Shown here: positions 16,538-25,107 of the stretch, one piece after another | How the letters are laid out: each line of letters begins with the position of its first letter | How positions within the stretch are numbered: position 1 is the stretch's first letter | NCBI GenBank assembly: GCA_913046035.1 | Contig: CAJWSW010000018.1 | Location: 1-42,867, forward strand | DNA: 42,867 nt | Direction of reading: 5' to 3' | From: an uncultured Alphaproteobacteria bacterium | GTDB taxonomy: Bacteria > Pseudomonadota > Alphaproteobacteria > MPNO01 > UBA830 | Translations under genes and position numbers: made by a program | The notes under the pieces: model-generated | The model's database searches: none | What the model was told of the DNA's origin: nothing | What the model saw: the letters and a program-made list of their open reading frames with translations, nothing else

Positions 16538-16889
16538 GGTGCTTCTCCTGAATATTTTGCGCCAAGGTCACACTGTGTATCTTCAGTATAGAACTTTAGG
16601 CGCTACCGGCAAACCGGTTGCCTAGGATTGGTCCGCCCTAAATCTCTGCCTAAGACCTAAGAAGGTGATTTAGCAACCGCACATTTTGCTGATAAGAGTT
16701 TGTTTTGGCGAATAAATACCATTGGGTCGAACTGACCGACCAAACAAAATATCTCATGCGAAAAGGTTAGAGCTTTTCTCAGATTTGAGGGCTCCGGATA
16801 ATGGCGAAAAATAAGCCTGTTATTATTTCCCGAACTTTTTATTCCCTTCAACGTTGTTTCAGGCCGCTAATTGGCACTATACCTTGGAA
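16538..16889. other. 352-bp divergent intergenic region (iorAB / third Mo-hydroxylase subunit)
   Basis: No convincing gene is seen. The left part holds a candidate iorAB promoter with an inverted repeat. The right part is AT-rich and precedes the Mo-binding subunit start, where a GGA lies just upstream of the ATG at 16890. No regulator is encoded here. Confidence 0.6.
16585..16622 (-). promoter_or_regulatory. candidate iorAB promoter with overlapping inverted repeat
   Basis: On the minus strand a TATACT (16585-16590) lies 17 nt downstream of TTTGCC (16608-16613), a weak -35. The latter sits within GGCAAACCGGTTGCC (16608-16622), a 5-bp inverted repeat with a 5-nt centre. A repressor bound there would block the -35. 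Confidence 0.35.
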
Positions 16890-19241
16890 ATGAATTCGAG
16901 CCATAATGTTCCACACGGTCTTGGAGACCTCGTTGGTATGCCTGTTCGGCGTCTAGAAGACGACGAACTTTTGCGAGGTGGTGCTAGATTTCTTGACGAC
17001 ATTCGTGTTGCGGGCGAACGACATGCAGTCTTCGTGCGCGCCCAATGCGCCTCTGCCGTGATTGAAAAAATCGAAACCGAACAGGCAGTTGCCTCATCTG
17101 GCGTTGTATCAGTTCTCACTGGAATCGAACTGCATGCTGACGGTATTGGAGGCGTGCCATGGGAGGTGTTGCCGGTCGCGGAAAAAACGAGTGGCGGTAA
17201 TCCTATACCGCCAGGAGACCCATCGATAGGCCGACCGCAACCAGCAATGGCGCTCGAGAGAGTGGAATATGTGGGACAGATTCTTGCCATGGTGATCGCC
17301 GGAACGCGTGAACAGGCTCTCGATGCCGCCGAGAAGGTGGTCGTCAAATATCAGGAATTAAAGCCGGTCGTAGATGTCGAAAAAGCCGCTTCTCCCGGCG
17401 CGCCCGTCGTTGACCCGGCGTTCCCCGATAATATTTGTTTTACCATTACGATGGGGGACAAGGATGCGACGGAGGCGGCTTTCAAAGGGGCTGCCTATAC
17501 GACACAGATAAAACATATTCAGAACCGTGGCGTTGGTGCGCCAATCGAAACCCGTGGTTATGTTGGCGACTGGAATGCAGATACGCGTAAATTCACGCTG
17601 CACGCTACGGCAGGAAAACCACATCCGGTCAGGAATACGCTAGCTAAGTTTTGTTTTTTTTGTGCTCCTGCTGACATTCGTGTAGTCGTCCCGAACCTCG
17701 GCGGCGGGTTTGGCGCTAAAAATATTGTTTACAGCGAAGAAGTGTTGGTACTTTGGGCAGCACGACGAGTTGGCGCGCCAGTTCGTTGGATTTCGGATCG
17801 AACCGAATCCTTTATAAGTGACGTGCACACACGTGATCTTGTTTCGGTAGCGGAATATGCATTCGATGATCATTATCGTATCTTGGCAATGCGTGTTCGT
17901 AATCTTGGCAATTTGGGAGCTTATTTGGGCCCAAGGGCGGGAAATCCTGTGCGCAATTCGATCAAGATTGCACCATCTGTTTACGATGTGCCTGTTGGCT
18001 ATCTCGAAGCCTCCGGGGTATTGACAAATACAGTTCCTACATGCCCGATCCGTGGGGCTGGAGAACCGGAAGGACAATTTACGCCTGAACGTCTGATGGA
18101 TGAGGCTGCGCACCAGCTTGGTGTTGACAGGTTCGAGCTTAGGCGCCGTAACTTGATTAAGCTTGGCCAGATGCCGTACCGAACGATATCAAACCTCGAA
18201 TACGATTGTGGCAATTTTTCAGCAAATTTCGAGAGAGCGCTTGAGCTCTCCGACCGTGAAGGCTTTAAGGTTCGCTGCGCGGACTCTAACGGACGCGGAT
18301 TGCTTCGAGGCTTTGGTCTTTGCAACACCATTGAAGCGCTGGGTTTCGGCTTAGATGAGGAGGCGGATATTCGCTGCGCTTCGGATGGGTCGATTGAACT
18401 ACGGATTGGGTCGATGTCAAACGGTCAAGGCCATGCAACCATTTACTCTCAAATCGTGGCAGGCAAATTAGGATTGCCAATTTCTTCAGTACGGGTGATC
18501 CAGGGCGACACAGACGATATCGCCTATGGCACCGGAACCGGCGCATGTCGGTCAATTATTGTTGGAGGTTCTGCCGTTGTGGTTACAACCCAACGGATCA
18601 TTGACGCAGGGATGGAGTACGCTGCAGGGCTTTTGGAGGCAGCCGTCGAGGATCTTGACTTCTCAGATGGAACTTATTGGGTGAAGGGGACCGACAGAAA
18701 AGCGGCTTTCATTGAGGTTCTCCAGGCAGCCGGCGGGATCGATGTGCGGGATCGATTTATGCCTCATGATTTCACGTACCCGAATGGGACCCACTGTTGC
18801 GAAGTTGAGGTCGACCCCGACACTGGTTTGGTTGAGGTAGACCGCTACTTGATGGTTCACGATTGCGGCACACCCGTAAACCCAATGCTCGTCGAGGCTC
18901 AGCTACAGGGTGGTGTGGTTCATGGTCTCGGCCAAGCATTTTCAGAACATTTAATATACGAGACGGACACCGGGCAAATACTATCAGGGTCTTTTCTAGA
19001 CTATGGACTGCCGCGCGCCGACGACGTGTCGGCGCCAGATTTTTTTTGTGAACTGAGACCCGTGCCCACAGCTACTAATCCGCTTGGAGCTAAGGCGGTA
19101 GGTGAGGCGGGCGTGGCCATTTCTCCTATCGTCGCTGTGAACGCTGTTCTTGATGCACTGCGGCCACTTGGGGTATCGGATATATCCATGCCTATGACAC
19201 CCGCCCGAATTCGGGCGGCGATAGAGTTGCACCGAGACTGA
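16890..19241 (+). CDS. molybdenum hydroxylase Mo-binding (large) subunit, copy 3
   Basis: A 783-residue xanthine-dehydrogenase-family catalytic subunit with LGGGFGAKN (GGGFG at residues 271-275), CPIRGAGEPEG at the second motif (usually YRGAG; Tyr replaced by Ile) and the catalytic Glu739 in KAVGEAG. It lacks AYxCSFR. A TTG at 16854 extends the frame, but the ATG at 16890 begins the standard N-terminus (VGMPVRRLEDDELLRG) and has GGA just upstream. It has no adjacent FAD or 2Fe-2S subunit; instead it is followed after 16 nt by a Rieske dioxygenase pair, probably in one operon. That arrangement suggests successive hydroxylation and dihydroxylation of the same ring. Confidence 0.92.
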   Translation: MNSSHNVPHGLGDLVGMPVRRLEDDELLRGGARFLDDIRVAGERHAVFVRAQCASAVIEKIETEQAVASSGVVSVLTGIELHADGIGGVPWEVLPVAEKTSGGNPIPPGDPSIGRPQPAMALERVEYVGQILAMVIAGTREQALDAAEKVVVKYQELKPVVDVEKAASPGAPVVDPAFPDNICFTITMGDKDATEAAFKGAAYTTQIKHIQNRGVGAPIETRGYVGDWNADTRKFTLHATAGKPHPVRNTLAKFCFFCAPADIRVVVPNLGGGFGAKNIVYSEEVLVLWAARRVGAPVRWISDRTESFISDVHTRDLVSVAEYAFDDHYRILAMRVRNLGNLGAYLGPRAGNPVRNSIKIAPSVYDVPVGYLEASGVLTNTVPTCPIRGAGEPEGQFTPERLMDEAAHQLGVDRFELRRRNLIKLGQMPYRTISNLEYDCGNFSANFERALELSDREGFKVRCADSNGRGLLRGFGLCNTIEALGFGLDEEADIRCASDGSIELRIGSMSNGQGHATIYSQIVAGKLGLPISSVRVIQGDTDDIAYGTGTGACRSIIVGGSAVVVTTQRIIDAGMEYAAGLLEAAVEDLDFSDGTYWVKGTDRKAAFIEVLQAAGGIDVRDRFMPHDFTYPNGTHCCEVEVDPDTGLVEVDRYLMVHDCGTPVNPMLVEAQLQGGVVHGLGQAFSEHLIYETDTGQILSGSFLDYGLPRADDVSAPDFFCELRPVPTATNPLGAKAVGEAGVAISPIVAVNAVLDALRPLGVSDISMPMTPARIRAAIELHRD

Positions 19242-19257
19242 AAATGAAATTTTGATT

Positions 19258-20550
19258 ATGTCGAACTATTGCGCTGATCACATTGCTTCCCTGGTACAAC
19301 CTGACCGGGTGCACCGAGATGTTTATGAAGATCCTAAGCTTTTCAATCTTGAAATGGACCGAATATTCGGTAGGTCGTGGGTTTATGTCGGGCACGCCAG
19401 CCAGGTGCCTAACCCCGGCGATTTTTTTGCTACCCGTATCGGACTCCAACCCGTAGTGATGACGCGGCATTCTGATGGTGAGATTTATGTAGTTTATAAT
19501 CGGTGTGCCCATCGGGGCGTGAAAGTTGTTAACGAGGAGTGTGGAAATGCAGGTCGGTTCATGTGCATGTATCATGGGTGGACTTATGACACGAACGGTG
19601 ACCTAGATTTTGTAACCCAGGAAGAAGGTTATCCAAACCACAAGTTCGAAAAGGCAAGGGATGGAATGGGGCGGGTTGCGCAGTGGGGCGCACACAATGG
19701 TTTTGTTTTTGCAAATTTATCCTCTAGTGGCCCAAGCTTGCAAGATTGGCTCGGGGAGAACAGCGGTTTTCTGGATGATGTTGCGATCAGCGCGCCTGAC
19801 GGCAGAGTCGAAGTTTCCGGTGGGGTTCATCGGTACCTGTTCCACGGAAATTGGAAGATGCAAGTCGAGAATCTGATTGACATGTATCATCCTGCATATA
19901 GCCATGAATCCTCGAGTGCTAAGAGTGGGCAACAATTCTCAAGGAGAGAAGGGGACAAGGGCGGCATCCAATTCTTTGAGAAACGCGGTAAAGTCAGATC
20001 TATGGACGGGCTCGGTACCCATGCTTTGCCGCATGGTCATACTTGGCAGGGTGGACTACCCCCGCTAGAGAATACGTCCGAAAGTCATCGGGAATACGTT
20101 GCGTTGCTGGAGAAAAAGCATGGCCCCGATCGCACTCGCGAAATACTGACTAAGAAGCGGCACAACGTCATTTTCTACCCAAATATGGCAATGCAGGAAC
20201 TTAACCCGCATATACGCGTGATCCGCCCTGTGGCTGTCAACCGCACAGAGATTTTTATTTACCCGGTAAAATTGTGCGGAGCCCCCGATACGATGTTTCG
20301 CGATCAGCTCGTTAATTTAAATCGGACCCATTCGCCGACCTCTCTAGTTCAGACCGATGATGTTGAAGCATTCGCGCGGGCACAGGAGGGTATGTTGGCC
20401 TCCGGCAACAAGTGGATTTTACTTGCCCGGGATGGACCAAAGGAGACCCTTCCGTCAGGTCGTATTAAGACAACCGGAACCAGTGAAGAAGGTATGCGCA
20501 ATCATTATCGCGCATGGTTGAACTACATGTGTTCGGGCAGTCCCACATGA
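19258..20550 (+). CDS. Rieske aromatic-ring-hydroxylating dioxygenase alpha subunit
   Basis: The 430-residue catalytic subunit of a ring-hydroxylating oxygenase. Rieske 2Fe-2S ligands are Cys83, His85 (NRCAHRG), Cys103 and His106 (CMYHGWTYD). The non-haem iron facial triad is supplied by His211 and His216 (MYHPAYSH), with Asp208 preceding as the electron-bridge residue. A third ligand (Asp) is expected near DDVEAFARAQ. The ATG at 19258 is chosen over TTG at 19252. The gene lies 16 nt after the Mo-binding subunit and overlaps the beta subunit gene (ATGA). It adds O2 across an aromatic ring to give a cis-dihydrodiol or, after spontaneous loss of a group, a catechol. No ferredoxin or reductase gene is nearby. 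Confidence 0.93.
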   Translation: MSNYCADHIASLVQPDRVHRDVYEDPKLFNLEMDRIFGRSWVYVGHASQVPNPGDFFATRIGLQPVVMTRHSDGEIYVVYNRCAHRGVKVVNEECGNAGRFMCMYHGWTYDTNGDLDFVTQEEGYPNHKFEKARDGMGRVAQWGAHNGFVFANLSSSGPSLQDWLGENSGFLDDVAISAPDGRVEVSGGVHRYLFHGNWKMQVENLIDMYHPAYSHESSSAKSGQQFSRREGDKGGIQFFEKRGKVRSMDGLGTHALPHGHTWQGGLPPLENTSESHREYVALLEKKHGPDRTREILTKKRHNVIFYPNMAMQELNPHIRVIRPVAVNRTEIFIYPVKLCGAPDTMFRDQLVNLNRTHSPTSLVQTDDVEAFARAQEGMLASGNKWILLARDGPKETLPSGRIKTTGTSEEGMRNHYRAWLNYMCSGSPT

Positions 20551-21059
20551 CTATTGAGGGTGGGTCGGCTACGGACGAACTTGTCCTCGTGAGAAAAATT
20601 GAGAAATTTCTCATACGCGAAGTCGACTTGCTGGACGACCGGCAATTTGATGACTGGATCAACCTTTTTACAGAGGATGGTTATTATTGGGCGCCGGCAT
20701 CCATTGATCAAAGAACGCCTGATGCTGAAGTCTCACTGTTTTTTGATGATGTCCCAATGATGAAGACGCGCTTCGCAAGGCTCAGGCATCCTCGGGTTCA
20801 TTCTCAGATCCCTCCGTCGCGCACCAGCCATATGCTATCTAACGTCTGTGTTAGCAAAAAGCATGGTTCGGAACTTTGTAGCGCTGAGGCTCGATTTCAG
20901 ATGTTGGAATTTCGCCTTGGCTACGATCAACGTACTTTCGGCGGCAAATACGAGTATGATTTAGTTTTGGGACCTGACGATAGGATCAGGATTGCAGTTA
21001 AAAAGGCAACAATTCTTAACTGTGATGACATTCACTTACCAATAGCGGTGCCCTTTTGA
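20547..21059 (+). CDS. Rieske aromatic-ring-hydroxylating dioxygenase beta subunit
   Basis: A 170-residue protein of the NTF2-like beta subunit family (FLIREVDLLDDRQFDDWINL, ending NCDDIHLPIAVPF). Beta subunits are structural partners in the alpha3beta3 oxygenase. The ATG overlaps the alpha subunit stop by four bases, so it is translationally coupled. It is clearly related to the beta subunit at 32193 (shared LLD-RRF-W and ARLRHP/RRLRHP segments and the NCD...VPF ending). Confidence 0.92.
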   Translation: MTIEGGSATDELVLVRKIEKFLIREVDLLDDRQFDDWINLFTEDGYYWAPASIDQRTPDAEVSLFFDDVPMMKTRFARLRHPRVHSQIPPSRTSHMLSNVCVSKKHGSELCSAEARFQMLEFRLGYDQRTFGGKYEYDLVLGPDDRIRIAVKKATILNCDDIHLPIAVPF

Positions 21060-21139
21060 ATTTTTATGGCTTCAATTGCCCTTGGGTAGTTGCCACCGAA
21101 TTGAGAAACTCTCTATTAATCACGCAGAAGTCTATCTAT

Positions 21140-21168
21140 TTGACACGGATTTGGACTCTATGCAGTAT
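21140..21168 (+). promoter_or_regulatory. candidate sigma-70 promoter for dctPQM-like operon
   Basis: TTGACA at 21140-21145 is followed after 17 nt by CAGTAT (21163-21168), a moderate -10. It lies 60-90 nt before the binding-protein ATG in a 171-bp intergenic gap. The transporter could thus have its own promoter as well as read-through from the oxygenase genes. Confidence 0.4.
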
Positions 21169-21230
21169 TGCGTCGCAAATTCGGCGGTAGCACACCGATC
21201 GTTTTCGTGAACATACACAGGGAGCTTCTC

Positions 21231-22262
21231 ATGAAAAAAATTACTTTTGGAATTGGTGCGGCCGCGGCCGTTGCCCTTCTAGCAACGGGACCAGTTCAGG
21301 CTGGCGGTCATGCTAAACAATTGGGTGCCGTAACGGCGCTTCAGCAAACTAATACACTGGCAAAGAGTTTTCTGGTCAATTTTATCGGACCAGCGAATGA
21401 GGCGGGTGTAAAAATTAAATATATTGGTGGCCAAGAGGTTGTGCCGCCCCGCAAAGCGGCAGGCGCGCTGAAGCGAGGAACCTTCGATGTGTTGAGCGCT
21501 CCGACTGCATATTATATTGGCACGGTTCCTGAAGGATTTGCGATGCTGGCTGCTAACCAAGGCCCAGCAGCGATGAGGAAGAACGGTGCATGGGAAATTA
21601 TGGAAGAAGTCTATCTCAAGAAGGCAGGCGCCATTCTCCTTGCTTGGGGCGAGAGCATGACCTCTTACAATACTTATCTCAACATGATGCCTAAAATGGG
21701 TGCAGACGGTGTTCCCGATCTTACTGGTGTGAAAATGCGCGCCACTGGCACATATCGCCCACTCTTCCGGGCTCTTGGAGCTTCGACGATTAATATTAAG
21801 TCGAGCGAAATTTTCACCGCTATCCAGCGCGGAACCGTAGCCGGCTTTGGTTTCCCGGATGTTGCAGTTGTTGCTATCGGCCTTCATAAGGCAATAAAAT
21901 ACCGGGTCACCCCAAACTACTATCAAACAAACCAGGTTGTGACCGTGAACCCTCAAAGCTGGAAGGCCCTTGGTTCCGCAGATAAAAAGAAATTAAAGGA
22001 CCTCGCGTTAAAATATGAAACCTCCTCAGTATTGTGGATGGAAAAAGCTCGTGTTGCAGAGGAAAAGCAGCTTAAGGCAGCGGGTGTAAAGGATATCGCT
22101 CTTAAGGGTGACGCCGCTGCCAAGTACCTCGATATAGCGCACCAGGAAATCTGGAAGCAGTTGAAAGCGAAATCAGAGTATCATGACAAACTCAAGCCGC
22201 TAATGTACGTCCCTGGAAAGCCGAACCGTCAGGCAGACCTGGGTCGTGCTCTACGCGACTAA
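21231..22262 (+). CDS. TRAP transporter solute-binding protein, DctP family
   Basis: A 343-residue periplasmic binding protein. It has a signal peptide MKKITFGIGAAAAVALLATG with cleavage near VQA-GG, then a DctP-family body. Arg170 in GVKMRATGTYR is the conserved arginine that pairs with the ligand carboxylate in TRAP binding proteins. GGAG lies 8 nt before the ATG at 21231, so the longer frame from 21168 is rejected. The genes for both membrane subunits follow immediately. The ligand is probably an organic acid. Position after a Rieske dioxygenase pair suggests an aromatic acid; this is inference. Confidence 0.93.
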   Translation: MKKITFGIGAAAAVALLATGPVQAGGHAKQLGAVTALQQTNTLAKSFLVNFIGPANEAGVKIKYIGGQEVVPPRKAAGALKRGTFDVLSAPTAYYIGTVPEGFAMLAANQGPAAMRKNGAWEIMEEVYLKKAGAILLAWGESMTSYNTYLNMMPKMGADGVPDLTGVKMRATGTYRPLFRALGASTINIKSSEIFTAIQRGTVAGFGFPDVAVVAIGLHKAIKYRVTPNYYQTNQVVTVNPQSWKALGSADKKKLKDLALKYETSSVLWMEKARVAEEKQLKAAGVKDIALKGDAAAKYLDIAHQEIWKQLKAKSEYHDKLKPLMYVPGKPNRQADLGRALRD

Positions 22263-22283
22263 GTCGACGCAGAGCGTCTGAAG

Positions 22284-22799
22284 ATGGAGGCCTTCGACAA
22301 GGCCCTCGAACGAGTGGTGACGGCGCTGGCATACCTTGCCAGTGCCATCATCCCTTGTATTTTCACGATGATAGTCATTGATGTGTCGATCCGAACGCTC
22401 GGAGTGACGCCTCCGCTATTTACATCGTCCGTAGTCGAATACGGTTTGTTATATGTCGCGATGTTTTCTGCGCCATGGCTTGTGCGTGAAAAAGGGCATG
22501 TTGCGATTGAAGCGCTCATATCGATACTACCATCCTCGGTTCAAACGGCATTAGCCAAGTTTATGTATACCTTGTGCGGTCTGGCAGCTTTGTTATTTGC
22601 CTATTTTGCACTGAATCTATTTTTAGAGGCGGCAGAGTCAGGACAGCAGGATGTTCGGGGCGTAGACATGCCTTATTGGGCTCAATTTCTTCCCATGACA
22701 ATTGGGTTTTTTTTGGTGTCGCTCGAATTTTTTATGTTTCTGATGGGGCTCCGTCACTACTACAGTTATGACCTTAGCGAAATTAAGGACGAAGTCTGA
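22284..22799 (+). CDS. TRAP transporter small permease, DctQ family
   Basis: A 171-residue membrane protein with four hydrophobic segments, the size and layout of DctQ. It starts 21 nt after the binding-protein gene and ends 2 nt before the large permease gene. It pairs with DctM to form the transport channel. Confidence 0.92.
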   Translation: MEAFDKALERVVTALAYLASAIIPCIFTMIVIDVSIRTLGVTPPLFTSSVVEYGLLYVAMFSAPWLVREKGHVAIEALISILPSSVQTALAKFMYTLCGLAALLFAYFALNLFLEAAESGQQDVRGVDMPYWAQFLPMTIGFFLVSLEFFMFLMGLRHYYSYDLSEIKDEV

Positions 22800-22801
22800 A
22801 T

Positions 22802-24151
22802 ATGGAGTGGTATTGGGCAGGGGCTTTGTTGCTGGGTTGTGTGATGGCAGGTATGGCACTTGGCATACCAGTGGCCTTTACATTTCTGATTACGAACATC
22901 ATTGGTACATGCGTCTTTGTGATTGGTAGGCAAGATTCCTTCTCTGCTTTTATCGACCGCTTTTTACTCCAAGTACCTCAGGTTGTGGATAACGCTCCAC
23001 AACTTATTACGTCTTTCACGCTTTCGCCGATCCCAATGTTCATTCTCATGGGCTCGCTCTTCTTTCACACTGGCCTTGCTATCAAAGTCTTCGATGCACT
23101 TGATAAGCTCCTTGGAAAAATTCCCGGGCGTTTATGTTATCTCACCGTTATTGGTGGCTCGTTATTTTCGACCTTAACGGGCTCGACAATGGCGAATACG
23201 GCGATGCTGGGATCGCTTCTTGTGCCGGAGATGCAGCGGCGCGGATACAGTAAACATATGTCTATGGGCCCAATCCTGGGCACCGGCGGTTTAGCGATGA
23301 TTATTCCGCCCTCATCGTTGGGCGTTTTGTTGGCGAGCATAGCAAGTGTTGATGTTGGAGCGTTACTAATTGCAGGGTTGTTGCCAGGTTTTGTTTTGGC
23401 CGGTCTTTACGCCGGCATGATTACCCTAATGCTCGTTCTTAATCCCGAGTCGGCACCTTCTTATGAGATTGAAGCTACCAGCCTGAAAGAAAAAGCCTAT
23501 CAAGTGGTGGTCAACATTCTGCCGATGGGATTCGTGATTTTCCTTGTTATCGGCTTCATTGTGCTCGGCTGGGCCACACCTTCAGAGTCAGCCTCCTTTG
23601 GCGTCGTCGGCGTTGTTATCCTTGCGCTTGTGCGTAAGGCTTTAACTTGGACTGCGTTTAAAACGTCTCTGATTGGGACAATTCGGGTCGTGGGTATGGT
23701 GTTCTTCATACTTATGAATTCCACCGTTTTCAGTCAACTTTTGTCTTTCTCTGGGGCTAGCCGCGGTTTTGTGGGTTGGGCCACGGGATTTGATGTTGCG
23801 CCACTTGTGATACTCGGCGCCATGTTCCTAGTTTTGATTTTACTCGGGATGTTTATGGATCCGGTATCGATGATGTTAATCACGGTGCCAATTTTCTATC
23901 CGATTGCGAGTGAGTTGGGTTACGACTTAATCTGGTTCTCGCTTATTGTACTTATGTCTCTTGAAATGAGTGCAACGACGCCTCCATTCGGATTGCTGCT
24001 TTATATTATGATGGGGATGGTCAAAGGAACTACCCTTGGCCAGGTGTCACTAGCGGCTGCACCTTACTTGCTTTGTGACTTAATACTGATCATCATTCTT
24101 ATCATTTTCCCGATGTTAGCACTCTATCTGCCTAGTTTAATGGGTAGTTAA
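22802..24151 (+). CDS. TRAP transporter large permease, DctM family
   Basis: A 449-residue channel subunit with about twelve hydrophobic segments. Family motifs include SLFSTLTGSTMANTAMLG, ILGTGGLAMIIPPSS and LGMFMDPVSMMLIT near the second half. It is the last gene in the binding protein-DctQ-DctM operon. It catalyses ion-gradient-driven uptake of the solute delivered by the binding protein. Unlike the TAXI system at 6965, DctQ and DctM are separate here, so the window encodes two TRAP transporters of different classes. Confidence 0.93.
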   Translation: MEWYWAGALLLGCVMAGMALGIPVAFTFLITNIIGTCVFVIGRQDSFSAFIDRFLLQVPQVVDNAPQLITSFTLSPIPMFILMGSLFFHTGLAIKVFDALDKLLGKIPGRLCYLTVIGGSLFSTLTGSTMANTAMLGSLLVPEMQRRGYSKHMSMGPILGTGGLAMIIPPSSLGVLLASIASVDVGALLIAGLLPGFVLAGLYAGMITLMLVLNPESAPSYEIEATSLKEKAYQVVVNILPMGFVIFLVIGFIVLGWATPSESASFGVVGVVILALVRKALTWTAFKTSLIGTIRVVGMVFFILMNSTVFSQLLSFSGASRGFVGWATGFDVAPLVILGAMFLVLILLGMFMDPVSMMLITVPIFYPIASELGYDLIWFSLIVLMSLEMSATTPPFGLLLYIMMGMVKGTTLGQVSLAAAPYLLCDLILIIILIIFPMLALYLPSLMGS

Positions 24152-24297
24152 AGGTATAAGCAGGTGGAGTCTGTCTAAATTTCTCCTCTGATCACTCTGC
24201 GCTCAATTTTTCGGTTCTCGCACCGCTCTTTGTTCTACTTTGCACTCAAAATTTTTTGGGGCAGTTACAAGCGTTTGTGGGTAGTGGAAGAAAAGGG

Positions 24298-24324
24298 CCT
24301 TGGCTTGGTATTATTGAGCCAAGG
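24298..24324. terminator. 8-bp hairpin between convergent operons
   Basis: CCTTGGCT (24298-24305) pairs with AGCCAAGG (24317-24324). The minus-strand side is followed by a loosely T-rich stretch. It lies between the convergent dctM and pdeM genes and could end transcription from either side; the remainder of 24152-24411 shows no gene. Confidence 0.4.
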
Positions 24325-24411
24325 ATCGATTAAAACTCAGAACACAAAAGTTTTTAATTTGACTTGTAGGAGGCTGACTGGGTGTTTTTCATTGGTAACA
24401 TAATCAATGGC

Positions 24412-25107
24412 TTATGAAATTCTCGCACTGGAAATGCGATATAATTTCCTGTCACCCAAAACCAGGGCATCGAACGAGGAACCAAAGAGTCCTGAAATGG
24501 CTGGGTCGGTGACGTCCAAACCGCCGGTATAGGAGCCAAAGGCAGGCAAGATCGTGCGGGTGCCATTAGTGACGAAACATCGTCGAACCTGCGATCTGCC
24601 GCGCACCGTAACACGTGCCTTTGGGTGAAAATGCCCCGAAATTTCTGCCTCTCTCTCGTCGTGGTTTGCTTCGTGCCGAAGGGTCAGCTTTGCTATCTTT
24701 AATTCGTTCATCGTATCGCCACCAGCTTCAGCAACGGGCGTTGGATCGTGATTGCCGCTGATCCAAATCCAATTCGTTGAATTTGTGATAGTGATCAAAT
24801 AATGCCGGTCTGTTGCCGATAACCGGTTAAGTGAGTCTAAGTCATCGAACCCGTCACCAAGGCTGACAATTGTCTCGGGACGGTAGGACCTTATGAGTTT
24901 CTCCAAGCGATGCAGGGTAGCCTGCAGGTCGTAGGGTGGCACCAGCGCTCCACCAGCTGCTAATCGCATCCCTTTTCCAAAATGAAGATCGGCCACCACG
25001 AGGATCTTCTCATCAGGAATGTATAAGGCCCCACTGATGTCAGCGATAATCGTATATCCGGCAAATTCTATTTCAAGGTGGCGCATAGGATTAATCAATG
25101 GCGGCAT
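24412..25107 (-). CDS. pdeM: ligase-associated DNA damage response endonuclease PdeM
   Basis: A 231-residue calcineurin-like phosphoesterase. Metal-binding motifs appear in order: ADLHFGKG (Asp40, His42), SLGDGFDD, ISGNHD and ISGHFHP. This matches PdeM of the ligase-associated repair set found in many proteobacteria. It overlaps the upstream helicase gene by 17 nt if started at 25107; an internal ATG at 25086 would avoid the overlap. It is presumed to be a nuclease acting on DNA with the helicase, exonuclease and ligase encoded next to it. Role in repair is known for the family only in outline. Confidence 0.92.
   Translation of the reverse strand: MPPLINPMRHLEIEFAGYTIIADISGALYIPDEKILVVADLHFGKGMRLAAGGALVPPYDLQATLHRLEKLIRSYRPETIVSLGDGFDDLDSLNRLSATDRHYLITITNSTNWIWISGNHDPTPVAEAGGDTMNELKIAKLTLRHEANHDEREAEISGHFHPKARVTVRGRSQVRRCFVTNGTRTILPAFGSYTGGLDVTDPAISGLFGSSFDALVLGDRKLYRISSARIS

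Noticed and set aside
16657-16851. 64-codon minus-strand frame upstream of the third Mo-binding subunit
   Set aside because: No ribosome site, ordinary intergenic composition and no protein-like features.
24354-24614. 86-codon minus-strand frame overlapping pdeM
   Set aside because: It is an alternative frame within the pdeM 3' end, which has clear phosphoesterase motifs.
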